From Flavobacteriales bacterium UBA6049 (GTDB lineage: Bacteria > Bacteroidota > Bacteroidia > Flavobacteriales_G > Salibacteraceae), in NCBI GenBank assembly GCA_002429085.1, contig DIYR01000086.1, positions 1 through 18,411 on the forward strand: a stretch of 18,411 nucleotides of DNA. The letters run 5' to 3'. Position 1 is the first letter of the stretch. Each line of letters starts with the position of its first letter. A program made the translations under genes and the position numbers. The notes beneath the pieces were generated by a model that worked only from the letters and a program-made list of their open reading frames with translations, did not search any database and had not been told where the DNA came from. This document shows positions 7,174-14,241 of the stretch, in pieces.

Positions 7174-7973
7174 TAGAATCGGTTATCGCCATCTAACAAA
7201 TCACCCAATCCGCCAAGAATACTTCCTTCTCCTCTGCTTTTTCCTCCCATGCTTGGCGCAGAAGAAATAACCCGTTCTGCTAATCTGCTAAATGGTAGAG
7301 ATTGAATCCATACTTTACCTGGGCCAGTTAAATGAGCTAAGAATACTCCTTCTCCACCAAAGAATGTATTTCTAATTCCTCCAATAAATTGAACATCGTA
7401 ATTTACATTTTGAGTAAACGCCACTAAACATCCCGTATCTATTTTAACCGATTCACCTGCTTTTAATTCTTTCTCAACGATTGTTCCACCTGCGTGAACA
7501 AACGCCATTCCATCTCCTTCTAATTTTTGCATAATGAATCCTTCTCCACCAAAGAATCCAGCTCCCAAACGTTTTTGAAATTCAATACCTACAGCAACTC
7601 CTTTTGCTGCGCACAAGAAAGCATCTTTTTGGCAGATTACTTTACCACCAAACTGAGTCAAATCCATAGGGATGATTTTACCTGGGTAAGGAGAAGCGAA
7701 GGTACAATGGCTCTTTCCGTATCCTTGATTCGTATATACAGTCATAAACAAATTCTCACCTGTAAGTACGCGTTTACCAGCTGATAGAAGCGATCCAAAA
7801 ATTCCCTTGTTCTTAGATGATCCATCTCCAAAAATGGTATCCATCTTAATATCGCTATTCATGAACATTAATCCACCAGGTTCTGCAACTACTGCTTCTT
7901 GAGGATCTAGTTCAATTTCTACACATTGCATTTCTTCTCCAATGATTCGATAGTCTATTTCGTGTGCATTCAT
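7173..7973 (-). CDS. AIM24 / TIGR00266 family protein
   Basis: A 266-aa protein of the AIM24 family, built as a beta-rich fold with repeated glycine turns (EPGGLMFM at 31-38, and several FGGEG motifs further on). The C-terminus is a Gly-rich tail (about 243-266). No signal peptide or membrane helix is evident. The yeast namesake affects mitochondrial inner-membrane organisation, and the bacterial role is not established. As first gene of the trio with an esterase-like hydrolase and a polytopic transporter, a membrane-related job is a reasonable inference but no more. The leader is A-rich with no Shine-Dalgarno sequence, and a -7-like element lies 32 nt upstream. Confidence 0.88.
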   Translation of the reverse strand: MNAHEIDYRIIGEEMQCVEIELDPQEAVVAEPGGLMFMNSDIKMDTIFGDGSSKNKGIFGSLLSAGKRVLTGENLFMTVYTNQGYGKSHCTFASPYPGKIIPMDLTQFGGKVICQKDAFLCAAKGVAVGIEFQKRLGAGFFGGEGFIMQKLEGDGMAFVHAGGTIVEKELKAGESVKIDTGCLVAFTQNVNYDVQFIGGIRNTFFGGEGVFLAHLTGPGKVWIQSLPFSRLAERVISSAPSMGGKSRGEGSILGGLGDLLDGDNRF

Positions 7974-8005
7974 AGCTCTTTGTTCTTTGTTTTTAGGAAT
8001 ATTCT

Positions 8006-8013
8006 CGAAAGTA
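8006..8013 (-). promoter_or_regulatory. Possible -7 promoter element of the AIM24 operon
   Basis: TACTTTCG on the minus strand is one mismatch from TAnnTTTG and lies 32 nt before the AIM24 ATG. No matching -33 element was seen. The 98-bp gap between the divergent AIM24 and MFS genes must hold promoters for both. On the plus strand only a sigma70-like TATAAT at 8031-8036 was noticed, without a -35 partner. Confidence 0.3.
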
Positions 8014-8071
8014 CAACTTTAACCATTTTTTATAATGCTCTATCCGAGCCATCAACCTTCTTTTGTAATGC

Positions 8072-9247
8072 ATGAATCAATCAGAAACATACCTTACTAA
8101 GCAATTTGCCTTACTCTGTGCTAGTAGTGCATTATTCTTTGGTAGCTTCAATATGGTTATACCTGAACTACCCGATTATTTAACCAGTTTAGGAGGAGAA
8201 GATTATAAGGGGTTGATTATTTCTTTATTCACTCTAACAGCAATGGCTTCTAGACCTTTTTCAGGAAAGTTGACCGATACGATAGGAAGAATACCTGTGA
8301 TGGTATTTGGTTCTGCTGTTTGCGTAGTTGTTGCTTTGTTATACCCGTTACTGGCTAGTGTAAGTGGTTTTCTTACTCTTCGTTTTCTACATGGTATGAG
8401 TACTGGATTCAAACCAACTGCAACAGCCGCCTATATTGCTGATATTGTTCCTGATAGTAAACGTGGTGAAGCCATGGGGGTACTAGGTGTTGCCACTAGT
8501 TCTGGTATGGCCATTGGCCCTGCTATAGGAGGGTGGGTAGCTTCTATTTCATCTATTGATATGGTTTTCTACTTGAGTTCTTTCATTGGGCTAATAAGTG
8601 TGCTAGTAATCATTGGTATGAAAGAAACCGTTCCCGAAAAGCAGCCGTTTCAATGGAAGCTACTCAAAGTAAATTGGCGCGAGTTTTATGAACCAAGAGT
8701 TCTAGGGCCCAGTATTACTTTTCTACTCACGGCTTTCTCATTTGGAATTGTATTAACCATTGTTCCAGATTTGAGTAAACATCTAGGTTTAGATAATAAG
8801 GGACTATTCTTTACCATTTTTGTAATTGCTTCCTTAGCAGTACGTCTTATTGCGGGTAAAGCCTCTGACAGATTTGGAAGGGTTAAAGTTTTAAAGGTAA
8901 GTGCACTATCAATTGCCACTGCTATGCTAACAATTGGTTTTTCCGAGAATGCCTTTCAACTTATGTTGGCTGCAGCATTATTTGGACTGGCTGTAGGAAT
9001 GAATAGTCCAACCATTTTCGCTTGGACAATAGACTTAAGTGATACAAAGTTCAGAGGACGTGCAATGGCAACCATGTACATTGCACTTGAAATTGGAATT
9101 GGATCTGGCGCCTTCTTATCGGCAGAAATTTATGCTAACAATCCCAACAATTTTGGATGGTCTTTTTGGATAGGCACAATTCTATCGTTAATTGCCTTTG
9201 CTTACTTAACTGTTTGGCAACGTCTATTTGCTAAAAAATATGAATAG
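8072..9247 (+). CDS. MFS transporter, DHA1-type drug efflux family
   Basis: A 391-aa major facilitator protein with about 12 predicted membrane helices. The loop 2-3 signature appears as GKLTDTIGR (65-73) and is echoed in the second half by GKASDRFGR. A motif C-like antiporter segment, GVATSSGMAIGPAIGG (139-154), is typical of proton-coupled drug exporters of the DHA1 group. The substrate cannot be read from sequence. It stands alone, divergent from the AIM24 operon. ATG 8072 is used because the overlapping ATG at 8068 is in another frame and stops after ten codons. No terminator was recognised downstream. Confidence 0.9.
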   Translation: MNQSETYLTKQFALLCASSALFFGSFNMVIPELPDYLTSLGGEDYKGLIISLFTLTAMASRPFSGKLTDTIGRIPVMVFGSAVCVVVALLYPLLASVSGFLTLRFLHGMSTGFKPTATAAYIADIVPDSKRGEAMGVLGVATSSGMAIGPAIGGWVASISSIDMVFYLSSFIGLISVLVIIGMKETVPEKQPFQWKLLKVNWREFYEPRVLGPSITFLLTAFSFGIVLTIVPDLSKHLGLDNKGLFFTIFVIASLAVRLIAGKASDRFGRVKVLKVSALSIATAMLTIGFSENAFQLMLAAALFGLAVGMNSPTIFAWTIDLSDTKFRGRAMATMYIALEIGIGSGAFLSAEIYANNPNNFGWSFWIGTILSLIAFAYLTVWQRLFAKKYE

Positions 9248-9466
9248 CAATAAGGTATTAGAACTTAGTTATTAGAGCATTAAGCCTAACTCAAACAATT
9301 GATTAAAAATAGACACTTACGCCTATATTGATAGTTCAGAGGTTCAAGTACCAAGATCCTCACTAGGCATTTGATTTCAAGTTAAATTCTAAATTAATGA
9401 GCCCACTCCTAGATGCTGACGACTAACTACTAGACAAAACGAACTTACTCTAAACGAAAATCTTCT
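9248..9466. other. Intergenic stretch, no gene recognised
   Basis: AT-rich sequence between the convergent MFS gene and the 85-aa ORF. I saw no ORF of note, no tRNA fold and no clear terminator for the MFS gene. It has several AACTTAGTT/CTAACTAC-like words, but they do not form a regular repeat or a full copy of the BlaI operator. Confidence 0.5.
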
Positions 9467-9519
9467 AAAAAGCAATTACAGAAAAAAGAACATGGGCGTA
9501 TCCTATCTTCTGTAATTGC
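9467..9519 (-). terminator. Stem-loop terminator of the 85-aa ORF
   Basis: A perfect 12-bp inverted repeat pairs 9472-9483 with 9508-9519 around a 24-nt loop. On the minus strand it is followed directly by TTTTT. It ends 15 nt from the stop of the 85-aa ORF. The loop is unusually long for an intrinsic terminator, so a second function of the hairpin is possible. Confidence 0.7.
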
Positions 9520-9534
9520 ATGGAGTTGATTTGT

Positions 9535-9792
9535 TTACCCTCTCTCAAACATTAGAGACTGGCTATAATTTTTAACAATGGTTCCTAGTATATGCTGTGT
9601 TTGGGCTTCAGTAAAACCAAGTTGTAGTCCTAAAATGTTTGCATGAAAGATTGCGTCTCCTTCATCTTGGCTTACCTCATCTTCCATTAATGCTATGGTA
9701 AAATCGATCAAGGTATCTAGCTTATCTTCAGCTATACCCAACTGATTCCAAAGAGAAAAATGGATCGAATCGTTATTTGAAATATTTGCCAT
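9535..9792 (-). CDS. Hypothetical 85-aa protein
   Basis: I do not recognise this protein. It is soluble, acidic and probably all-helical, with no cysteine, signal peptide or membrane helix. A central acidic patch (MEDEVSQDEGDAIFHANIL, about 51-69) is followed by a helix with a TEAQTQHIL turn. It is supported as a real gene by sensible composition, an ATG start, its own downstream terminator and no longer ORF on the other strand. An AGGAGAG sequence lies about 14 nt before the ATG, too far for a good Shine-Dalgarno. It lies between a convergent MFS gene and the terminator of rpsA, so the context gives no function. Confidence 0.62.
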   Translation of the reverse strand: MANISNNDSIHFSLWNQLGIAEDKLDTLIDFTIALMEDEVSQDEGDAIFHANILGLQLGFTEAQTQHILGTIVKNYSQSLMFERG

Positions 9793-9946
9793 TTAAATGA
9801 TTTACTCTCCTTGAGATACAAACAGAGTGCCAATGGTTGCATGGGGATTAGAAATTCGTAAGTAGTGATTAGTTTTTAACTGATAGAATTGAAATCATTA
9901 ATCAACGAGTAACTACTTTATACTAACAACTGATAAAAGTAGAAAC

Positions 9947-9977
9947 AAAAAAAGGCGACTCTTTCGAGTCGCCTTTT
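9947..9977 (-). terminator. Rho-independent terminator of rpsA
   Basis: A perfect 11-bp stem (arms 9951-9961 and 9966-9976, core GGCGACTC/GAGTCGCC) with a TTTC-type tetraloop is followed on the minus strand by seven T. It starts about 22 nt past the rpsA stop. This is the strongest terminator in the window. Confidence 0.93.
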
Positions 9978-9998
9978 CAACTATTATGAACGAGAGGA

Positions 9999-12002
9999 TT
10001 ATTTTCCTTTCTCGTCTTTTTCCATTTGCTCTTTCAAAGCAGAAAGTGCATCCAAGTCTCCTAATGTCGACTTTTCAGAGCTATCGTTGATAGCTTGTAC
10101 TGCTTTGCGAGTTTGTCCACCACCTTTGCGGTTTCCAGCTCCTGCAGAACCTGTAGGACGCTTCTCTTCAGCTGTATCATCGTGAAGTACGCTATGAGAG
10201 ATGATGATTTTCTTACCGTCTTTGTTGAATTCTAATACACGGAAGTTCAACTTGTCATCGATAGCCAATTTACCTCCGTCTTCTTTCTTAGCATGACGAG
10301 TTGGGCAGAATCCTTCAACACCATAAGGAAGAGATACAACAAATCCTTTATCTGTTTTTTGGATTACAGTTCCTTCGTGCTCAGAACCTTCAGTAAATAC
10401 AGTTTCGAATACATCCCATGGATTCTCTTCTAACTGCTTGTGACCTAATGAAAGTCTGCGGTTATCCTTATCGATTTCAAGAACAACAACATCCATTGCA
10501 TCACCAACTTTACAGAATTCAGATGGGTGATTAATTTTCTTAGACCAGCTTAGGTCTGAGATATGAATCAATCCATCGATACCTTCTTCTAACTCAACGA
10601 ATACACCGAAGTTAGATAAGTTGGTAACCTTACCACTATGCTTAGATTGTACAGGATACTTAGATTCAATTTCTTCCCAAGGATCAGAAGATAACTGACG
10701 AGTACTTAATGACATCTTACGCTCTTCGCGATCTAAAGTCATGATTGAAGCTTCAACTTCATCACCTACTTTAAAGAAGTCTTGTGCTGTACGTAAATGC
10801 TGGCTCCAGCTCATCTCTGAAACGTGGATTAAACCTTCTACACCAGGAGCAATCTCAACGAATGCACCATAGTCAGCCAATACAACAACCTTACCTTTAA
10901 CTTTATCTCCAACTGTTAAGTTTTCATCTAAGTTATCCCAAGGATGAGCTTCTAGTTGTTTCAATCCAAGAGCGATACGCTTCTTCTCATCATCAAAGTC
11001 TAAGATAACTACATTCAATTTCTGATCTAGTTCTACAACTTCTTCTGGATGATTTACGCGACCCCAACTCAAGTCTGTGATGTGGATCAATCCATCAACA
11101 CCACCAAGATCAATAAACACACCGTAAGAAGTGATGTTCTTAACAGTTCCTTCAAGAACTTGACCTTTCTCCAACTTGCTCATGATATCAGCTTTCTGTG
11201 CTTCAAGCTCTGCTTCAATCAATGCTTTGTGAGATACTACAACGTTTTTGAATTCTTGGTTGATCTTAACAACTTTGAATTCCATGTTTTTACCAACGTA
11301 CTGATCGTAATCGCGAATTGGCTTAACATCAATTTGTGAACCAGGTAAGAATGCTTCTAGACCGAATACGTCTACAATTAAACCACCTTTAGTACGACAC
11401 TTAACGAAACCTTTCACGATTTCATCGTTCTCTTTCGCTCCATTCACACGATCCCAAGCTTTCAACATACGAGCCTTCTTGTGAGAAAGGATCAATTGTC
11501 CACCGCGATCTTCTAAACTTTCTACGTATACTTCAACCGTATCTCCAATCGCTAAATCTGGATTGTAACGGAATTCAGTAGCTGGAACAATCCCTTCAGA
11601 CTTGTAAGAGATGTTTACAACAGCTTCTTTCTTGTTCAATTGAACTACTCTACCATCGATTACTTCGTGCTCAGCAATAGAAGTCATTGTTTGAGCGTAA
11701 TCTGCTTCTTGCTTTTCAGTTTCTTCAGCAGAGTAAATCTCCTTGCTCTTACCTAAAGAGTTCCAATCGAAATCATCGAGTGGCTTAACTTCAGCATAGT
11801 TTGTTGGAGTGTGAGGCTTTTTTTCTGCTTTAGGAGCAGCTTCTTCTTTCACCTCTTCTGTAGCAACTTCAGCAGCTACATCTACTTTTTCAGCTTTAGG
11901 AGCTTCAGTAGTTTCTTCAGTTTGTGGAGTCTCAGCAGTAGCTTTTACTTCTTCTGCTTTATTTTCAGCTGCTTCAGCAGCTTTGTTTGTTTCTTCAGCC
12001 AT
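9999..12002 (-). CDS. rpsA: 30S ribosomal protein S1 (bS1)
   Basis: Ribosomal protein S1 binds single-stranded mRNA and helps the small subunit start translation. The 667-aa protein carries six S1 (OB-fold) repeats at about 110-175, 193-260, 278-348, 365-436, 452-522 and 539-605. Repeats 3-5 are the most regular, with the F.DLGG.DGLIH.SDLSW pattern. It is longer than the ~557-aa E. coli protein because of an Ala/Glu/Lys-rich acidic N-terminal tail (about 1-75) and a C-terminal tail with a small Gly/Arg/Lys patch (617-633). The ATG is preceded by a complete GGAGGT at 9-nt spacing, the only strong Shine-Dalgarno sequence seen in this window. cmk lies upstream, as in many bacteria, but a terminator separates the two. 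Confidence 0.97.
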   Translation of the reverse strand: MAEETNKAAEAAENKAEEVKATAETPQTEETTEAPKAEKVDVAAEVATEEVKEEAAPKAEKKPHTPTNYAEVKPLDDFDWNSLGKSKEIYSAEETEKQEADYAQTMTSIAEHEVIDGRVVQLNKKEAVVNISYKSEGIVPATEFRYNPDLAIGDTVEVYVESLEDRGGQLILSHKKARMLKAWDRVNGAKENDEIVKGFVKCRTKGGLIVDVFGLEAFLPGSQIDVKPIRDYDQYVGKNMEFKVVKINQEFKNVVVSHKALIEAELEAQKADIMSKLEKGQVLEGTVKNITSYGVFIDLGGVDGLIHITDLSWGRVNHPEEVVELDQKLNVVILDFDDEKKRIALGLKQLEAHPWDNLDENLTVGDKVKGKVVVLADYGAFVEIAPGVEGLIHVSEMSWSQHLRTAQDFFKVGDEVEASIMTLDREERKMSLSTRQLSSDPWEEIESKYPVQSKHSGKVTNLSNFGVFVELEEGIDGLIHISDLSWSKKINHPSEFCKVGDAMDVVVLEIDKDNRRLSLGHKQLEENPWDVFETVFTEGSEHEGTVIQKTDKGFVVSLPYGVEGFCPTRHAKKEDGGKLAIDDKLNFRVLEFNKDGKKIIISHSVLHDDTAEEKRPTGSAGAGNRKGGGQTRKAVQAINDSSEKSTLGDLDALSALKEQMEKDEKGK

Positions 12003-12011
12003 CTTAATGGG

Positions 12012-12017
12012 ACCTCC
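12012..12017 (-). promoter_or_regulatory. Full Shine-Dalgarno GGAGGT of rpsA
   Basis: On the minus strand GGAGGT lies 9 nt before the rpsA ATG and complements the six-base anti-Shine-Dalgarno core. Other starts in this window have A-rich or featureless leaders, as usual in Bacteroidota, where the anti-Shine-Dalgarno is largely sequestered on the ribosome. Confidence 0.8.
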
Positions 12018-12025
12018 GAATTGTA

Positions 12026-12046
12026 TCGCAGTATCGGACTCTGCGA
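12026..12046 (-). promoter_or_regulatory. Hairpin in the rpsA leader
   Basis: TCGCAG and CTGCGA form a perfect 6-bp stem with a 9-nt loop, 8 nt upstream of the GGAGGT. Together they make a compact structured leader. S1 mRNA leaders are known to be structured and autoregulated in other bacteria. Autoregulation here is inference. Confidence 0.5.
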
Positions 12047-12072
12047 GAGTGTTTTATAAAGATCTGTTCCCG

Positions 12073-12105
12073 AAAAAACAGCCCCCATCATCGTGAAAGG
12101 GGCTG
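12073..12105 (-). terminator. Terminator between cmk and rpsA
   Basis: On the minus strand CAGCCCC pairs with GGGGCTG around a 12-nt loop, followed by six T. It lies about 45 nt past the cmk stop and should end the porQ-cmk transcript. Because it is in the region upstream of rpsA, it could also act as an attenuator. Confidence 0.82.
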
Positions 12106-12113
12106 CAAAAGTA
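12106..12113 (-). promoter_or_regulatory. -7-like TACTTTTG touching the cmk terminator
   Basis: TACTTTTG followed by C is an exact match to the Bacteroidota -7 motif TAnnTTTG. It sits directly upstream of the terminator stem. A transcript started here would enter the hairpin at once, so this is either an attenuated rpsA promoter or a chance match. No -33 element was recognised. Confidence 0.35.
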
Positions 12114-12150
12114 ATGATTATTTTGAACCAGTCATGTAAACGACTGATTT

Positions 12151-12840
12151 TTATACACTTTCATTCACCCAGCTCAGCGCTAGTGTCAATTGATCTGCCG
12201 GGGTAAGATTACTGTTATCTAATACACGTGCATCACCAGCTTGGCGCAGCGGATCTGCTGCTCGGTGCGTGTCTTGATAATCTCGAGACTCTATGTTTCC
12301 TTTAACTTCCTCTGCAGTTACGTTTTGACCTTTGGCCATAAGTTCTGTTAATCTTCGCTGAACTCTAACTTCAGGACTTGCCGTCATAAAGATTTTTAAC
12401 TCTGCCTTTGGAAATACTACTGTTCCAATATCACGCCCATCCATCACTACACCTTTTGACTCGCCCATCTTTTGCTGAAGTTGCACTAACTTTTTACGTA
12501 CCTCTGGAATAGATGCTACTGCACTTACATGGTTCGCCACATCCATTTCACGAATTTCTCGCTCTACCGTTTCACCGTTTAATTGAACGAACGATCGTTG
12601 TTCATCATCATTCCATTTGAATGTAATGGTAATTTCAGGCAGCACTGCAATTAATGATTCACTATGTACAGTTCCCTGAGATGCTAAGCCTTTTCGCAAT
12701 GCAAATAGGGTAACAGCTCGATACATTGCTCCTGTATCTATAAAAACATAATTCAACTCTTTCGCCAATGCTTTGGCCAAGGTACTTTTACCGCAAGATG
12801 AATATCCATCAATAGCGATGTTGATTTTTGAAGTGCTCAT
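12151..12840 (-). CDS. cmk: (d)CMP kinase
   Basis: Phosphorylates CMP and dCMP with ATP in the cytoplasm for pyrimidine nucleotide supply. The 229-aa length is normal for the bacterial enzyme. The P-loop is GYSSCGKST (12-20). DTGAMYRA (35-42) and DGRDIG (134-139) are the family's nucleotide-binding motifs, and the lid and C-terminal motif SRDYQDTHRAADPL (185-198) is intact. The ATG follows the porQ stop codon with no gap (TAA then ATG), so translation is probably coupled to porQ. No Shine-Dalgarno sequence is present. Confidence 0.97.
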   Translation of the reverse strand: MSTSKINIAIDGYSSCGKSTLAKALAKELNYVFIDTGAMYRAVTLFALRKGLASQGTVHSESLIAVLPEITITFKWNDDEQRSFVQLNGETVEREIREMDVANHVSAVASIPEVRKKLVQLQQKMGESKGVVMDGRDIGTVVFPKAELKIFMTASPEVRVQRRLTELMAKGQNVTAEEVKGNIESRDYQDTHRAADPLRQAGDARVLDNSNLTPADQLTLALSWVNESV

Positions 12841-13884
12841 TTAGCGTTTGAATTCGCTGAGATTTGTTGTTACCGCAAGATGATGAGAGGCAGCTCCCAC
12901 ATGATAAGAAGCAAGACCGTAACTTAAATGGAAGCGTTTGATTTTAAACCCTAATCCAAACGATAAACCATTAATTCCTCCTTGACCTGTTTCACTTAAC
13001 GACTGCTTACGGTAATGATTGTAGCCGATACGTAAATGGAAGTTCTCACTTGGTAGGATTTCAGCACCGATGTTTACGTGGTGCATTAGTTTATCAAATG
13101 TGAAGAATGAACCTCCACCGTCTGATGCCGTAAACCCACCATCTGGACTTATTGTTGGAGCTCCTTCTGTAATACTTTCATTGGTAATGTCCCATTGCTG
13201 CATATTGTGCAACAGTAAGTTGAATCTAATTGGTGCTTTTGGCAAACGATATGCCATTCCCAACTGGATTTCTGTAGCAACAGGAGATCTTTCTCCTTCC
13301 ACATACGGCTTTAATTGGGCACCTATGTTATTGACTACCATACCTGCCGAAAACAACTCGCTTCTGCTGGTATATTGTACACCTAAGTCTAACGCTAGAC
13401 CAAACGAGTTTCTCTCAGCAAACGATGAATAGATTGTTTTAAAAGTACCACCATACCTCACTCTCTCTGTGAGCATATTAGAATAGGTTACATCAAAAGC
13501 ATACTCTCCTGCTTTAAATGATCCTATTTCTTGCCCCGTTTCATCGGTACGTGTAAAATCTCCATATCCAATAGACTGCAATCCTGCACTGAAAGTACCT
13601 ACACCATCATAGTGACGAGCATAGGCTATATATCCCATGTTAATATCAGAAATGTAGTTGATGTAATTAATGGTAGCATTATTATGTACCTCAGGTGTTA
13701 ACAACGCTGGGTTATCTGCCACTAAATTGATATCGTTGTCCAGAACCGCGATTTGATTTCCTCCTAAAGCCGCTGCTCTAGCCGAAGTAGGAAGCTTCAA
13801 GAAGGTAAAAACCTGCTTACCCCCTAATTGACCAAAGCTTGCCAAAGAGCTACAAATAAACGTGAGAATACACAGGTACTTCAT
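12841..13884 (-). CDS. porQ: Type IX secretion system protein PorQ
   Basis: An outer-membrane beta-barrel component of the type IX secretion system. It is thought to work with PorU, PorV and PorZ in the complex that processes secreted proteins and attaches them to the cell surface. It has a signal peptide (about 1-18, MKYLCILTF... to SFGQ) and the early family motif FLKLPTSARAAALGG, followed by a DNPALLTPE segment. Alternating Tyr/Gly-rich strands of a barrel follow. I place the start at ATG 13884 (347 aa). The longer frame begins with TTG at 13896, which only adds MQNR before the signal peptide. A -7 promoter motif lies just upstream. It abuts cmk. No other T9SS gene is in the window, but T9SS genes are usually scattered. 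Confidence 0.9.
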   Translation of the reverse strand: MKYLCILTFICSSLASFGQLGGKQVFTFLKLPTSARAAALGGNQIAVLDNDINLVADNPALLTPEVHNNATINYINYISDINMGYIAYARHYDGVGTFSAGLQSIGYGDFTRTDETGQEIGSFKAGEYAFDVTYSNMLTERVRYGGTFKTIYSSFAERNSFGLALDLGVQYTSRSELFSAGMVVNNIGAQLKPYVEGERSPVATEIQLGMAYRLPKAPIRFNLLLHNMQQWDITNESITEGAPTISPDGGFTASDGGGSFFTFDKLMHHVNIGAEILPSENFHLRIGYNHYRKQSLSETGQGGINGLSFGLGFKIKRFHLSYGLASYHVGAASHHLAVTTNLSEFKR

Positions 13885-13900
13885 GCGATTTTGCAAAGTG

Positions 13901-13908
13901 CAAAGCTA
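13901..13908 (-). promoter_or_regulatory. porQ-cmk -7 promoter element
   Basis: TAGCTTTG followed by C on the minus strand matches TAnnTTTG exactly and lies 16 nt before the porQ ATG, predicting a very short leader. It overlaps a 6-bp inverted repeat (TTTGCA/TGCAAA, 13890-13904), a possible operator. No convincing -33 element is present. Confidence 0.5.
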
Positions 13909-13920
13909 ATACGCCTTTTG

Positions 13921-14241
13921 CTAGTTTTTATTGTTTTTGAGATAATCAACTTTTTGAAAGACCAATTCTAAGTTTTGTTCAAGAGAATCTAGAGCATCCA
14001 CAAAGCACAGCGATGCACCTTGATTATCAGCAATTTGTTGCAACTGAGCCTCTAAAAAATAACTATCTGTATGATCATGTTCTTCCTCTAAAATTTTAAT
14101 CCAAAGGTCTCCATTACAACAAACTAGATCGATTACGAACTCTTCTACGAAAAAGAAAACTTCGGGATTCAGAGCTCTGAGTTCAAACTTTAACTCATTA
14201 AATCTATCAGAAGCATGTTCTAAAAAATATGATCTATTCAT
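13921..14241 (-). CDS. Hypothetical 106-aa protein coupled to MBL hydrolase
   Basis: I do not recognise this protein. It is small, acidic and soluble, likely alpha/beta, with a hydrophobic FFFVEEFVIDLVCC strand-helix segment near 30-43, an EEEHDHTDSYF patch and a C-terminal helix rich in Leu and Asn. Two adjacent cysteines and a His/Asp cluster could bind metal, but no known motif fits. The longer reading starts at TTG 14244. The ATG at 14241 follows at once and overlaps the upstream TGA by one base (TGATG), so I use it. This overlap ties it to the MBL hydrolase and suggests an accessory role. No paralogue is seen nearby. Confidence 0.68.
   Translation of the reverse strand: MNRSYFLEHASDRFNELKFELRALNPEVFFFVEEFVIDLVCCNGDLWIKILEEEHDHTDSYFLEAQLQQIADNQGASLCFVDALDSLEQNLELVFQKVDYLKNNKN

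Noticed and set aside
9248..9946. Dispersed AACTA/TAGTT-rich repeats or extra BlaI operators
   Set aside because: Only half-sites and irregular words in AT-rich sequence; no full AACTAAn4TTAGTT and no regular spacing, so no CRISPR or repeat array.
12129..12146. CAGTC/GACTG inverted repeat just past the cmk stop
   Set aside because: Only 5-bp arms with an 8-nt loop and no T-tract; the real terminator is at 12073-12105.
13070..13432. Plus-strand 120-aa ORF opposite porQ
   Set aside because: Antisense to a well-supported porQ gene; composition looks like a shadow frame.
13885..13896. TTG start for porQ
   Set aside because: Adds four residues before a normal signal peptide, while ATG 13884 is in frame.
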